DNA of 64,000 bases from Hyphomicrobiaceae bacterium. Lineage in GTDB: Bacteria; Pseudomonadota; Alphaproteobacteria; Rhizobiales; Aestuariivirgaceae. Position numbers and translations under genes: made by a program. The stretch covers positions 62,001 through 126,000 of the forward strand of contig OMIC01000008.1 in the NCBI GenBank assembly GCA_900298995.1. The letters are read 5' to 3'. Of this stretch, positions 1 through 8,899 are shown one piece after another. Position 1 is the stretch's first letter. Each line of letters opens with the position of its first letter. Under the pieces are notes generated by a model. It ran no database searches, was not told the DNA's origin, and saw nothing but the letters and a program-made list of their open reading frames with translations.

Positions 1-590
1 CCGTGATCTCGACCTCCGCCGGAATACTCTGCGCCTGGGCCTTCCAGCGCTTTCCCATTCCCGGTCGCGATGCCCTGTATGTGCTCATCATGCTGCCGCT
101 CTTCATGCCGGGGGTGGTGCTGGGCCTTGGCGTTGCCATAGCCTTCGGGGGTCTGTCGATTGGCGGCTATTCCTTCTACGGATCGCGCGCCATGGTCATG
201 CTGGCCCATTCCCTGTGGGCCATGCCGCTGGTGTTCATGCTGATGGAGGCCACTTTCCGCACGGTGGACAACCGTATCGTCGAGGCCTCCTATGACCTCG
301 GCGGCGGCCCGGTCCGCACCTTCTTCGAGATCGTCCTGCCCATGGTGTCGACCGGCATCGTCTCATCCCTTCTCTTCGCCTTCGTCATCTCGCTCAATGA
401 ATTCGTCATGGCGCTCTTCCTCACGGACCGCGACACCCAGACCCTTCCGGTACTCATGTGGCTCAGCCTGCGCTCCGCAGGAACGCCGCGCCTCGCGGTT
501 GCGTCCGTCATCCTTGCGCTCACCGTCTTCGCCTGCCTCAGCCTCATCATGCTGTGGTACATCCGGCAGCTCAGAAAGGTATCGCAGTGA
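1..590 (+). CDS. ABC transporter permease, PotC/spermidine-putrescine type (5' truncated)
   Basis: C-terminal 195 residues of an inner-membrane permease of the polyamine/Fe(III)/opine class (binding-protein-dependent transport family 1). Several hydrophobic segments are visible. The cytoplasmic EAA loop that docks on the ATPase is clear near the middle (EASYDLGGGPVRTFFEIVLP). Full-length PotC proteins are about 260-270 residues, so some 65-70 residues lie left of the window; the in-frame GTG at position 3 is not taken as the true start. The stop codon overlaps the GTG start of the next gene, so the MDR dehydrogenase is probably translationally coupled to this transporter. The ATPase, other permease and binding protein must lie upstream. 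Specificity within the polyamine/choline/opine group cannot be told from this piece. Confidence 0.9.
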   Translation, partial: VISTSAGILCAWAFQRFPIPGRDALYVLIMLPLFMPGVVLGLGVAIAFGGLSIGGYSFYGSRAMVMLAHSLWAMPLVFMLMEATFRTVDNRIVEASYDLGGGPVRTFFEIVLPMVSTGIVSSLLFAFVISLNEFVMALFLTDRDTQTLPVLMWLSLRSAGTPRLAVASVILALTVFACLSLIMLWYIRQLRKVSQ

Positions 591-1585
591 AGATCAGCGC
601 AATTGTTGCAACGGCAAAGGGTGGCCCGGAGGTTCTCCGCCTGCAGGATGTCGATCTCGCCTGGCCGCAGGGTCCTTCAGACGTTCTGGTGTCATTGCGC
701 GCCGCCGCGCTGAACCCGGCCGACGTGTTCTTCCGGCAGCTTGGCGGTTACATAGATGGGCCCTTGCCCTTCGTGCCCGGCCATGACGGCATGGGCGTTG
801 TCACGGCGGTGGGTCCGGCGGTGAGCGGCCTGAAGCCGGGCGACCGCGTGTGCTTCTGCAATGGCGGTATCGGTGGCGCCTTCGGCACCTATGCGGCGGC
901 GGCGGTCGTCCCCTCCTGGCAACTGGCACGCGTGCCCGACACGGTGGATGACGCAACGGCTGCCGCCCTGCCACTTGTCGCCATCACCTGTTGGGAATCG
1001 CTGTATGACCGCGCCAATCTCCAGGCGGGCGAGCATGTGTTGATCCACGGCGCTGCGGGCGGCACCGGACATGTGGCGGTGCAACTGGCCAGACTGCGGG
1101 GCGCAAAGGTCGCCGGAACCATCAGTTCGCCCGAGAAGGCCAGGATCGCCGCAGATGATGGCGCCGAATGTCTCATCAACTATCGCACATCCGACTTCGC
1201 CGGAGAGGCGCTCCGCTGGTCCGGGGGACTGCAGGTGGCGCTCGACAATGCGGGTGCCGAGGTGATGCAGCAAACCTACCGCGCCATGGCACCCTATGGC
1301 CGCATCGTGACGCTGATGGGCATTGCGCCCGATGATGCCGATCTCAATGCCTACAATCTCAATCTGACGCTCCACAATGTGATGATGCTTACACCCATGT
1401 GGAAAAACCTGACGGATCGCCTGCGGCAGCAGGCGGCGATTGTCGCCGAGGCTCTGAAACTGGTTGCTGCGGGTAAACTCAAGATTCGTATTGCCGAAAG
1501 CTTCGCGCTGGCTGATGCTGGCAGAGCTCAGGCCTGTCTCGAAAGCGGAAAGGCTTTGGGGAAAGTGATTTTGCGGATGTCCTGA
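587..1585 (+). CDS. Zinc-free MDR oxidoreductase, quinone reductase (QOR)-like
   Basis: A 332-residue medium-chain dehydrogenase/reductase that probably uses NADPH to reduce a quinone or enone. The N-terminal GroES-like domain contains NPADVFFRQLGGY and GHDGMGVVTAVG. The Rossmann domain has the nucleotide-binding turn HGAAGGTGHVAVQLA. The cysteine cluster for structural zinc and the GHE signature of zinc ADHs are absent, which separates it from the ADH at 2185. The start is the GTG at 587, whose bases overlap the TGA of the upstream permease; frames further upstream would lie inside that permease. It may process the transported compound, but the substrate is unknown. Confidence 0.85.
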   Translation: MKISAIVATAKGGPEVLRLQDVDLAWPQGPSDVLVSLRAAALNPADVFFRQLGGYIDGPLPFVPGHDGMGVVTAVGPAVSGLKPGDRVCFCNGGIGGAFGTYAAAAVVPSWQLARVPDTVDDATAAALPLVAITCWESLYDRANLQAGEHVLIHGAAGGTGHVAVQLARLRGAKVAGTISSPEKARIAADDGAECLINYRTSDFAGEALRWSGGLQVALDNAGAEVMQQTYRAMAPYGRIVTLMGIAPDDADLNAYNLNLTLHNVMMLTPMWKNLTDRLRQQAAIVAEALKLVAAGKLKIRIAESFALADAGRAQACLESGKALGKVILRMS

Positions 1586-1586
1586 C

Positions 1587-2198
1587 GTGCCTGTCACCCG
1601 AACCCGAATTGAGTCCATCCGACGGCGTGATCTGATAGAGGCTGCGTACCAGACATTTCTTGAGCATGGCCTGAACGGCATGACCATGGCGCGCATCAGC
1701 AAGCGCTCGGGGCTTTCACAGGGTGTCGTCAACTATTATTTCAAATCAAAGGATGAATTGATCTTCGCGGTCGCCGTCAAGGTTTATTCCATCACGGTGG
1801 CGGATACATCCCGTGGCCTTAAGCTGGCAAAATCTCCGAGGGACCGAGTGAATGTCATCATCGAGGCCAACATCAACAACAGGATTTTCACGACTGATGG
1901 CGCCAGGGCATGGGTCGAGTTCTTCGCTGCCCTGTGGCAGAAGCCTGACCTGGCGCGTTTGCAATACATGTTTGATCGTCGAATAATAAGCAACCTGGTT
2001 GATTCTTTGTCCAAGTTGGTATCGCCTGAAGACGCACGCGAGATCGCTCACACAATTGTTTTCCTGATTGATGGGCTGTGGGTTCGCAAAGCCTCTGGTT
2101 TCGGTGATCTGGAACCAAAGGAATCGGTGCAGCGGATATGGCAAATCATCGATCTCAAGCTGGCCGACCTATCAAGGAGTAGAAATGACAATGTCTGA
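1587..2198 (+). CDS. TetR-family regulator, BetI-like
   Basis: A 203-residue repressor with an N-terminal TetR helix-turn-helix (residues about 10-55). SIRRRDLIEAAYQTF and the recognition region SGLSQGVVNYYFKSKDELI resemble BetI, the choline-responsive repressor. The C-terminal ligand domain also carries BetI-like features (ARAWVEFFA, RRIISNLV, LIDGLWVRKAS). It starts at GTG 1587, one base after the stop of the MDR gene, and is followed by the zinc ADH start inside its own 3' end, so it sits within a co-transcribed block. Its codon use is somewhat more A+T-rich than its neighbours. Choline or a related quaternary amine as ligand is an inference from the BetI resemblance only. Confidence 0.88.
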   Translation: MPVTRTRIESIRRRDLIEAAYQTFLEHGLNGMTMARISKRSGLSQGVVNYYFKSKDELIFAVAVKVYSITVADTSRGLKLAKSPRDRVNVIIEANINNRIFTTDGARAWVEFFAALWQKPDLARLQYMFDRRIISNLVDSLSKLVSPEDAREIAHTIVFLIDGLWVRKASGFGDLEPKESVQRIWQIIDLKLADLSRSRNDNV

Positions 2199-3213
2199 GA
2201 TGATGTGGGCGGCCCAGCTTGTCGAACCAGGAAAGCCCCTGCAGGTGACGCGCATTCCCGTGCCACGGCCGGGCCCGGGCGAGCTTCTGCTCAAGCTCGC
2301 GGTCTCCGGCATCTGCCATACCGATCTCCACGTGCTGGAGGGCAAGGCCTTTCCACCCGGCTCGCCGCAGCCGCTGACGCTGGGCCATGAGGGGATCGGC
2401 GAGGTGGTCGAGGCAGGTCCGGGTACCCGGACGCCATTGGGCGCGCGGCTCGGCGCGCCCTGGCTTCATGATGTCTGCGGGCGCTGCCGCAGCTGTCTCA
2501 CCGGGTGGGAATCCTTCTGCGCCGACCAGCGCGCCCATGGCTTCAACGCCAACGGCTCCTTCGCCGAATATGTGATCGTGCAGGAAGGTCTGGCGGCCGT
2601 GGTGCCTGATGCCATCGCCAGCCCGCTTGCCGCGCCGCTGATGTGCGCGGGCGTTACCGCCTATGGCGGTGTGCTGAAGGCTGAACTGGCGCCCGGCAAG
2701 CTGGCTGTCGTCATCGGCTGCGGCGGGCTTGGCCAGTATGGCATTCAGGTGGCGAAGCTCACGGGCGCCACCGTGGTGGCGGTCGACACCAATCCCGCCA
2801 AGCTGAAGGAGGCGAAGGCCCTCGGCGCGGAGGAATGCTTCATCGCCGATGGCACCACTGCCGAAAAGATCAAGGCGCTGGGCGGGGCCGATGCCGTGCT
2901 GAACTTCGCCCCCTCGAACCGCATCTGGCCCATGGTGACGGGCATGGTGAACAATCTCGGCACCATCGTGTCGATTGCCATGGTGGCGGAACCCGTGCCG
3001 CTGGTCCTTGAATGGCTGACCTACAATGGCGTCAAGATCACCGGCACCAGTGTCGGGACGCGCCAGCAGATGCAGGATTTCCTGGCGCTCGCCACCAGGC
3101 ATGATTTCCGCATCAACATCGAGACCGTGCCTCTCAAGGACATCAACAGTGCCATGCATCGCCTGGCGCGCGGCGATGTGCGCGGGCGGCTGGTCATCGA
3201 CTTCGCCGCATGA
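2185..3213 (+). CDS. Zinc-dependent alcohol dehydrogenase
   Basis: A 342-residue zinc MDR that oxidises an alcohol with NAD(P)+. Seen in order: catalytic-zinc Cys in SGICHTDLH, GHEGIGEVVEAG with the second ligand, a structural-zinc cysteine cluster CGRCRSCLTGWESFC, and the Rossmann motif GCGGLGQYGIQVAKL. The start ATG at 2185 follows an AAGGAG at about 2175 and overlaps the end of the TetR gene by 14 bases. It could work with the MDR protein upstream on an alcohol derived from the transported compound. It is closest in pattern to propanol-preferring or broad-range AdhP-type enzymes; the physiological substrate is not evident. Confidence 0.88.
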   Translation: MTMSEMMWAAQLVEPGKPLQVTRIPVPRPGPGELLLKLAVSGICHTDLHVLEGKAFPPGSPQPLTLGHEGIGEVVEAGPGTRTPLGARLGAPWLHDVCGRCRSCLTGWESFCADQRAHGFNANGSFAEYVIVQEGLAAVVPDAIASPLAAPLMCAGVTAYGGVLKAELAPGKLAVVIGCGGLGQYGIQVAKLTGATVVAVDTNPAKLKEAKALGAEECFIADGTTAEKIKALGGADAVLNFAPSNRIWPMVTGMVNNLGTIVSIAMVAEPVPLVLEWLTYNGVKITGTSVGTRQQMQDFLALATRHDFRINIETVPLKDINSAMHRLARGDVRGRLVIDFAA

Positions 3214-3217
3214 GCCA

Positions 3218-3985
3218 TCAGCCCGCCTGCGCGGAGATCCAGTCCTTCACATTGCCCAGCCGCTGGCCGCCTCCAAGGTAGGAGTCGATCAGCGCATCGA
3301 GGCGGTCCTTGCCGAAGGGCGCTTCGTGACCTGCATAGACCTGCGTGACGGGAAGCTCCTTCAGCCGTCGCAGGGACTGCGCATAGACGGCAGCATCCGA
3401 ATGCCACGCGTCATCGATCAGCAGCCCGTCATAGATGACGTCGCCGCTGAACAGGGTGCGTGTTGCCGCCTCGTAGAGCGCAATCGAGCCGGGCGAATGA
3501 CCCGGCAGGTGAAACACATTGAACACCCTGTCGCCCGTGTCGATCACATCGCCCTCGTCGAGATGGCCCGTGAGGGGCGCGGGCGTCAGGCTGAACCTGC
3601 TCAGCTCATAGCCGTCATGCGGCAGGGCGGTCAGGAGTTCCGCGTCCAGCCACGGCGCGGCACAGCTCCGTTCGATGCCGGGCGCAGCGAAGTCGTCGCC
3701 TTCGAGCCTGTGGCCCAGACGCGTGTCGAATTCATGCAGTCCGCCCATGTGGTCGAAATGACAATGCGTGCAGATGGCCGCAACGGGCCGCTCGGCGAGT
3801 GCTGCGACTTCCCGCCTGAGCGGCCGCAGCCCCATGCCGGCGTCGATCAGCAGGTTGCGCTCGCGCCCGTGAACGAGCCACATGTTGCAGCGCATCCATG
3901 GTGCAACATGGGTTTCGAGGATGCGGGTGAGGCCGGTGTCGATGCGCTGGATGTCGTACCAGTGCCCATCGGCTGTTGCGATCAT
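3218..3985 (-). CDS. MBL-fold metallo-hydrolase
   Basis: A 255-residue metallo-beta-lactamase-fold hydrolase. The metal-binding motif THCHFDHMGG gives H74, H76, D78 and H79. Later ligands follow in HLPGHSPGSIAL and SGDVIYDG, and in the C-terminal AGHE. The fold suits glyoxalase II, lactonases and many other esterases, so the substrate cannot be named. The start ATG at 3985 overlaps the stop of the hydroxylase gene at 3982 (ATGA), so the two are translationally coupled. A longer in-frame extension inside the upstream gene is rejected. It converges on the zinc ADH with only four bases between the stop codons and no visible terminator. Confidence 0.87.
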   Translation of the reverse strand: MIATADGHWYDIQRIDTGLTRILETHVAPWMRCNMWLVHGRERNLLIDAGMGLRPLRREVAALAERPVAAICTHCHFDHMGGLHEFDTRLGHRLEGDDFAAPGIERSCAAPWLDAELLTALPHDGYELSRFSLTPAPLTGHLDEGDVIDTGDRVFNVFHLPGHSPGSIALYEAATRTLFSGDVIYDGLLIDDAWHSDAAVYAQSLRRLKELPVTQVYAGHEAPFGKDRLDALIDSYLGGGQRLGNVKDWISAQAG

Positions 3986-5004
3986 CTGGGCACCTCCGTG
4001 CTGGCCTTGTTCATGCGTGCAACCTTTTTTGCGTAACGCGCCTCCATCCGCTCCCGGCCTTCCTTTGATCCGTCGTGCCAGGTGCCGAACCATTGATCGA
4101 GCGGGATCAGACCGTCGCCGCCGTAGTTCACCTCGAAATACTTGTGGTGCAGGTAGTGGATGTAAGCGTGGCTATCGAGTGTCGCATCGTCGGTCAGCTC
4201 CAGCTTGTCGAAGCCGATATGTCCATTGAGCGCGCCATATCCCGCCATGTTGAGCTGCAGGAGCCCGATCAGCGGATTGGATGGAATCACCAGATGCCAC
4301 AGCGCCACGGCGTGATAGAGGAACGTCTCCAGCGGATGCATTGAAAGGGATGACCACGGCGAGGGGTTCACCGAATTGTGGTGTACCGAGTGCACCCATT
4401 TGTAGAGGAAGGGCGTGTGGATGAGCCGATGGATGAGGAAGAAGTGAACCTCGTGGATCATCGGCGTCAGGAACACGAGCAGGGCCAGATAATAGGGGTT
4501 CTGCGCCCAGCTCAGCCACGGCACATAGCCATTGGCAAAGGTCCACAGCAGGATGACCTCGACCAGTGTCCAGAACACGATGCCCGAAAGATAGGTTCTC
4601 AGGAAATTGTCGATGTTCTGGCTCTTGAACCAGAACACGTCCGATGGTTGCTCCGAGGGAAACTTCGCATTGTACTTGAAGCGCGTGCCCTGTTTGCGCT
4701 TCCAGTAATAAATGGCTTCGATCGAACCATATATCAGGAAGATGCCGATGCCATTCACCATGTAGAGCCAAAGCACCCAGCTCCAGCTCAGCGTCTTCAT
4801 GGTGTCCCAGTCGGGCAGCAGCACATTCCAGTAGAGCAGCGTGACTGCCACGTGGAAGGCGTTCCACGGCCAGATGTAGCCGATCAGGAACTTGCCCCAT
4901 GCCCTGAGGTCGAGAGGGCGGCTCCAGAAGAAGGCCACCTCCGGGTGTTGCCTGGGCGACCAGTCGCCCCGCTTGTTCCGTGTGCCGTAAAGCAGATCAT
5001 CCAT
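3982..5004 (-). CDS. Sterol desaturase / fatty acid hydroxylase family membrane protein
   Basis: A 340-residue integral membrane di-iron hydroxylase/desaturase. The histidine boxes of the fatty-acid hydroxylase superfamily are plain: HFFLIHRLIH (HX3H), HSVHHNS (HX2HH) and HYLHHKYFE (HX2HH), set among four or more hydrophobic helices. The enzyme would insert oxygen into a lipid or hydrophobic substrate at the inner membrane. The start at ATG 5004 (MDDLLYGTRNKRGD) is the only plausible one; the frame further upstream has no domain content. It is first in a two-gene unit with the MBL hydrolase, divergent from the polyamine-type operon at 5186. Bacterial relatives act on sterols, carotenoids, hopanoid or ether lipids; which one is not determined. 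Confidence 0.88.
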   Translation of the reverse strand: MDDLLYGTRNKRGDWSPRQHPEVAFFWSRPLDLRAWGKFLIGYIWPWNAFHVAVTLLYWNVLLPDWDTMKTLSWSWVLWLYMVNGIGIFLIYGSIEAIYYWKRKQGTRFKYNAKFPSEQPSDVFWFKSQNIDNFLRTYLSGIVFWTLVEVILLWTFANGYVPWLSWAQNPYYLALLVFLTPMIHEVHFFLIHRLIHTPFLYKWVHSVHHNSVNPSPWSSLSMHPLETFLYHAVALWHLVIPSNPLIGLLQLNMAGYGALNGHIGFDKLELTDDATLDSHAYIHYLHHKYFEVNYGGDGLIPLDQWFGTWHDGSKEGRERMEARYAKKVARMNKASTEVPR

Positions 5005-5185
5005 GGCGTTCCCGTCTTGTCCGCACGCTGACCTGTCTGATCCTATCATTTCCAAATCCAGAATTGCACATCTGAATGGCCCTGACCGGTCGAGCCTGGC
5101 CAGTCCTGTTCGGACGCCCGAGCGCACGCCTGTTGCCGCTGTCTGGTCAGCGTGATAGCTTTTGCCGTCACGTGAGGAGGAACCA

Positions 5186-6262
5186 ATGAAGATGACAATC
5201 AACCGCCGAGCCGCCCTTGCCATGCTCGGTTCGGCCCCGCTGCTTGGCGCCATGCCGCGCCTCGCCCGTGCCGCTGGCGAAATCAAGGTCCTGAACTGGC
5301 AGGGCTATGGCACCGACGAGAAATGGGCCACCGAGGCCTTCGAGAAGGCCACCGGCATCAAGGTGGTACACGACTATTTCAACTCCGAGCAGGAAATGCT
5401 CACCAAGCTGCGCACCAGCCCGGGCGCCTACGACGTGGTGCTGATCAACAACATCTATGTCATGGACGCTGCCAAGGAAGGCCTCATCCAGCCGCTGGAT
5501 ACGGCGAAGCTGTCCAACTTCGGAGATCTCGCACCCGCGCTGCGCGACAGTGACCGCTTCGTCCAGGACGGCAAGCATTATGCATCCGCCTGGGTCTGGG
5601 GCCTGACCTCCTTCGCCTACAACTTCGAGAAGATCACTGACAAGATCGACACCATCGAAGCCCTGTGGAACCCCGCCTATGCCGGAAAGGTCGGCATGCG
5701 CGATGACGCCATGGAAGCGATCCAGTTCGGCGCGCTCGCCACCGGACAGGACATCAACAACCCCGCCGACATGGCCAAGATCAAGGACAAGCTGATGGCG
5801 CTCAAGCCGCAGCTCAAGACCTTCTGGTCCTCCGAGGACGAGTGGAACAAGCTCTTCGCCGCGGGAGACTATCTGGTGGCAGTCTACTGGTCGGGCAGCG
5901 CCTCGCGTTCGCGCAAGGCCATGAAGCTCCCCGTTCAGTTCGTGGTGCCGAAGGAAGGTGCGATCGGCTGGTTTGACGGTCTGGCCGTGGCCGCCAACGC
6001 GCCCAACCCGGATGGCGCGCTGGCCTTCATCAACTACATGATCGATCCGTCCTTCTACATTCCATGGGACACCAATGTCGGTGCGCCGGCGTCCGCCAAT
6101 CTCAAGGCCATGGCGGGCCTTCCCGAAGACGCCCTGAACCGCGCGGTGCTGGGCGACGCCGAGGTTGTCAAGCGCGTGCAGTGGATGGCGCCGGTCACCG
6201 ACCAGCAGCGCCAGGCGCAGCAGGAGCTGTGGGACGAGGTCAAGACCTCCTTCGCACAGTAG
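5186..6262 (+). CDS. Periplasmic binding protein, PotD/polyamine type
   Basis: A 358-residue extracellular solute-binding protein for the ABC importer at 6271-8899. A leader with an Arg-Arg pair and a hydrophobic core (NRRAALAMLGSAPLLGAMP) ends near Ala30, consistent with Sec or Tat export. The mature start EIKVLNWQGYGTDEKW is characteristic of PotD/PotF and related polyamine, choline or opine binders, and YDVVLINNIYV and VYWSGSASRSRKAM line the cleft. ATG 5186 is chosen because GAGGAGG precedes it at about 5174. It is the first gene of the operon, and the stop lies 8 bases from the permease. Whether the ligand is a polyamine, or a quaternary amine as the nearby BetI-like regulator may suggest, is open. 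Confidence 0.9.
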   Translation: MKMTINRRAALAMLGSAPLLGAMPRLARAAGEIKVLNWQGYGTDEKWATEAFEKATGIKVVHDYFNSEQEMLTKLRTSPGAYDVVLINNIYVMDAAKEGLIQPLDTAKLSNFGDLAPALRDSDRFVQDGKHYASAWVWGLTSFAYNFEKITDKIDTIEALWNPAYAGKVGMRDDAMEAIQFGALATGQDINNPADMAKIKDKLMALKPQLKTFWSSEDEWNKLFAAGDYLVAVYWSGSASRSRKAMKLPVQFVVPKEGAIGWFDGLAVAANAPNPDGALAFINYMIDPSFYIPWDTNVGAPASANLKAMAGLPEDALNRAVLGDAEVVKRVQWMAPVTDQQRQAQQELWDEVKTSFAQ

Positions 6263-6270
6263 GTTTTTCC

Positions 6271-7080
6271 ATGCCTGGTGCAGAAAAGCACCTGAGAGTG
6301 ACGTTTCTGGTGGCGCCAGCCTATCTTTGGCTGGCGCTCACCGTTTTTCTGCCCCTTGCGGTGATGCTGTTCTTCTCCTTCCTCACGGCCGTTCCGGTCG
6401 GCGCTCGCGAGGCGACGCTCACGCTGCAGCATTATGTGTCGTTCTTCACCAAGAAGATCTATTGGTACAATGCGCTCCGCTCGCTGGAACTGGCCACCTA
6501 TGTCACGCTGGCCTGCGTCGTGCTCGGCTATCCGGTGGCCGTCATCCTCACCCGGATGATCACTGGACGCGCACGCGAGGCGATCTTCCTCATGATCATC
6601 CTGCCCTTCTGGACCAATGCGCTGGTCCGCACATTTTCCTGGACCATGGTGCTGCGCGGGCCCTTCGACATCATCTTCACCTATCCGGCCATCGTCATCG
6701 GGCTCGTTCACGCCTATCTGCCCTATGCGGTGCTCACGATCTATGTCTCGCTCCAGGCGATTGACGAGCGGCTCATCGAGGCGGCGCGGGCGCTCGGCGC
6801 CAGCAAGCGCCAGGCCTTCATGCGCGTCATGCTGCCGCTGAGCCTGCCCGGCGTGCTGGCGGGTGTGTTCCTGATCTTCATACCGGTGACCGGGTCCTTC
6901 ATGGAGCCGCGCATCCTTGGCGGCAAGGATGCCATCATGCTGGGGCCGATCATCGAGAGCCAGTTCACGGCCACATTCAACTGGCCGCTGGGCGCAGCAC
7001 TGTCCTTCATGATGCTGGCCATCATCCTGCTGATGCTCGCGCTGGGCTATCCGCTGCTCCAGCGGCACATGGAGCGCTGA
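6271..7080 (+). CDS. ABC permease, PotB type
   Basis: A 269-residue inner-membrane permease with six predicted helices. The EAA cytoplasmic loop is seen as EAARALGASKRQAFMRVMLP, the docking helix for the ATPase at 7856. A long periplasmic loop follows the first helix, as usual in PotB. The start ATG 6271 lies 8 bases after the binding-protein stop, and the stop is one base before the second permease. This compact spacing, unlike the other transporters in the window, leaves no room for a hairpin between the binding-protein and permease genes. Confidence 0.92.
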   Translation: MPGAEKHLRVTFLVAPAYLWLALTVFLPLAVMLFFSFLTAVPVGAREATLTLQHYVSFFTKKIYWYNALRSLELATYVTLACVVLGYPVAVILTRMITGRAREAIFLMIILPFWTNALVRTFSWTMVLRGPFDIIFTYPAIVIGLVHAYLPYAVLTIYVSLQAIDERLIEAARALGASKRQAFMRVMLPLSLPGVLAGVFLIFIPVTGSFMEPRILGGKDAIMLGPIIESQFTATFNWPLGAALSFMMLAIILLMLALGYPLLQRHMER

Positions 7081-7081
7081 G

Positions 7082-7855
7082 ATGATGCGGTTTCTCGGCC
7101 TCACATATCTGGGCGCCATCCTCGCCTTTCTCTATCTGCCCATCGCCATCATGATGCTCATGGCGTTCAACCAGTCGCCACTCTATGAGCTGCCCTTCAC
7201 CTTCGACCTCGTCTGGTTCAAGGCGCTGGCAGGCAATGAGCGGCTGCTCACCGCCGGCTGGAACAGCGTCTGGATTGCGCTCGTGTCTTCGGCGATCGCC
7301 ACATCGATCGGGACCCTCGCGGCGCTTGGCCTCGCGCGCAATGAATTCACCGGAAAGCGGTTCCTCCAGCTCATGCTGTTCCCGCCCATCACCATTCCCT
7401 GGCTGATCATCGGCACGGCCATGCTGATCTTCTTCTTCTGGACTGGTGTCGGCCGCGGGCTTCATGCCATCCTCCTCGGCCATGTGGCGCTGTCGCTGCC
7501 CTATGTCATCGTCGTGGTCGGCGCCCGGCTTGCCACCCATGGGCCGGAGCTGGAAGAAGCGGCCACCAGCCTTGGGGCGAGACCGGCCCAGGCCTTCTTC
7601 CGGGTCACGGTTCCTCTGCTGGCGCCGGGGATCGTCGCGGCCGGCATGTTTGCCTTCGCGGTGTCCTTCGACCAGTTCATCATTTCCTATTTCCTCGCCG
7701 CCCCCGGCACATCGACCCTTCCGGTCGAGATCTTCACCGCCATCCGCAAGGGCTTCACGCCTGAAATCAACGCCATCTCATCCATCGTCATCATCATCTC
7801 CATGAGTCTCGTGCTTGTTGTATCGCGTTTCTACAGATTTGGCGGAGAACGCTAG
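7082..7855 (+). CDS. ABC permease, PotC type
   Basis: A 257-residue inner-membrane permease and partner of the PotB-type protein just upstream. It has about six hydrophobic segments, starting with a helix near residues 7-28, and an EAA loop (EEAATSLGARPAQAFFRVTVP). FDQFIISYFLA near the C-terminal helices is typical of PotC. It starts at ATG 7082, immediately after the PotB-type stop; a second ATG follows at once. The ATPase ATG begins on the base after its stop codon. It resembles the truncated permease at the left edge, so the region carries two separate transporters of the same class. Confidence 0.92.
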   Translation: MMRFLGLTYLGAILAFLYLPIAIMMLMAFNQSPLYELPFTFDLVWFKALAGNERLLTAGWNSVWIALVSSAIATSIGTLAALGLARNEFTGKRFLQLMLFPPITIPWLIIGTAMLIFFFWTGVGRGLHAILLGHVALSLPYVIVVVGARLATHGPELEEAATSLGARPAQAFFRVTVPLLAPGIVAAGMFAFAVSFDQFIISYFLAAPGTSTLPVEIFTAIRKGFTPEINAISSIVIIISMSLVLVVSRFYRFGGER

Positions 7856-8899
7856 ATGACCACCATCAGCGTGACCTCCGTCTCCAAGAGCTACGGCGCC
7901 TTCCGGGCGCTCGATGATGTGTCGATCGAATTCCGCGACGGCGAGTTCTTCGGCCTCCTTGGGCCCTCGGGGTCCGGCAAGACCACGCTTCTCAGGGCCA
8001 TCGCCGGCTTCGTGACGCCCGACCGGGGCCGCATCGCCTTCGACGGCGAGGAGGTTGACAGGACGCCCGTTCACAAGCGGCGCATCGGCATGGTGTTCCA
8101 GTCCTACGCGCTGTTCCCGCATCTGAGCGTGGCGCGCAACCTGGCCTTCGGCCTCGAGGTGCGCGGCGATCCGAAGGTTGAAACCGGGCGCCGCATCGAG
8201 GAATATCTGGCGCTCGTCCGGCTTTCAGGCCTCGGTGGCCGCAAGCCGCGCGAACTCTCTGGCGGCCAGCAGCAACGCGTGGCGCTGGCGCGCGCGCTCA
8301 TCACCGGCCCGCGCGTCCTGCTTCTCGACGAGCCACTGGGCGCGCTCGACCGCAAGCTCCGCCAGGAAATGCAGGTTGAACTGCGCGACATCCAGCGGCG
8401 AACCGGCATCACCACCATCTTCGTCACCCATGACCAGGAAGAGGCGCTCACGCTCTCCGACCGCATCGCCATCATCAACGAGGGACGCATCGTTCAGGTG
8501 GGATCGCCACAGGAGGTCTATGAGCGGCCTGTCAGTGTGTTTGCCGCGCAGTTCCTCGGCGATGCCAATCTGTTCAGCGGCAAGGCCATCACGGGTGGCC
8601 TGGTCCTGGCCGATGGAACCATGATCCGCGTGTCCGGGCAGTGCGCGGGGCTTGCCGTTGTCCGGCCCGAGAAGGTCAGGATCGGTCGCAGCGCCGGAGC
8701 GGAGCTGAACACACTCAAGGGGGTCGTGATGCAGAGTGTCTATTCCGGCGCCAGCGTCGTTTACCGCGTCGCTGTGCCGGTGCTGGGCGAAACCCCGTCT
8801 CTGGCCTTTGTGCAGAACAGCTCCGGAGAACTTCACGCACCGGGCAGCGAGGTCACGCTCGCCTGGGATGCCGCGCACACCATGGCGGTGGCCCCATGA
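7856..8899 (+). CDS. ABC transporter ATPase, PotA type
   Basis: A 347-residue ATP-binding subunit. It has Walker A GPSGSGKTT (residues 36-44), Q-loop FQSYALFPHL, signature LSGGQQQRV (about 134), Walker B VLLLDEP (about 154) and H-loop VTHDQEEA. A C-terminal TOBE regulatory domain covers roughly residues 260-345. Such proteins dimerise at the inner face of the membrane and drive the PotB/PotC pair. The gene starts right after the permease stop, and its stop overlaps the isochorismatase-like start (ATGA), showing that the hydrolase is co-translated with the transporter. Confidence 0.93.
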   Translation: MTTISVTSVSKSYGAFRALDDVSIEFRDGEFFGLLGPSGSGKTTLLRAIAGFVTPDRGRIAFDGEEVDRTPVHKRRIGMVFQSYALFPHLSVARNLAFGLEVRGDPKVETGRRIEEYLALVRLSGLGGRKPRELSGGQQQRVALARALITGPRVLLLDEPLGALDRKLRQEMQVELRDIQRRTGITTIFVTHDQEEALTLSDRIAIINEGRIVQVGSPQEVYERPVSVFAAQFLGDANLFSGKAITGGLVLADGTMIRVSGQCAGLAVVRPEKVRIGRSAGAELNTLKGVVMQSVYSGASVVYRVAVPVLGETPSLAFVQNSSGELHAPGSEVTLAWDAAHTMAVAP

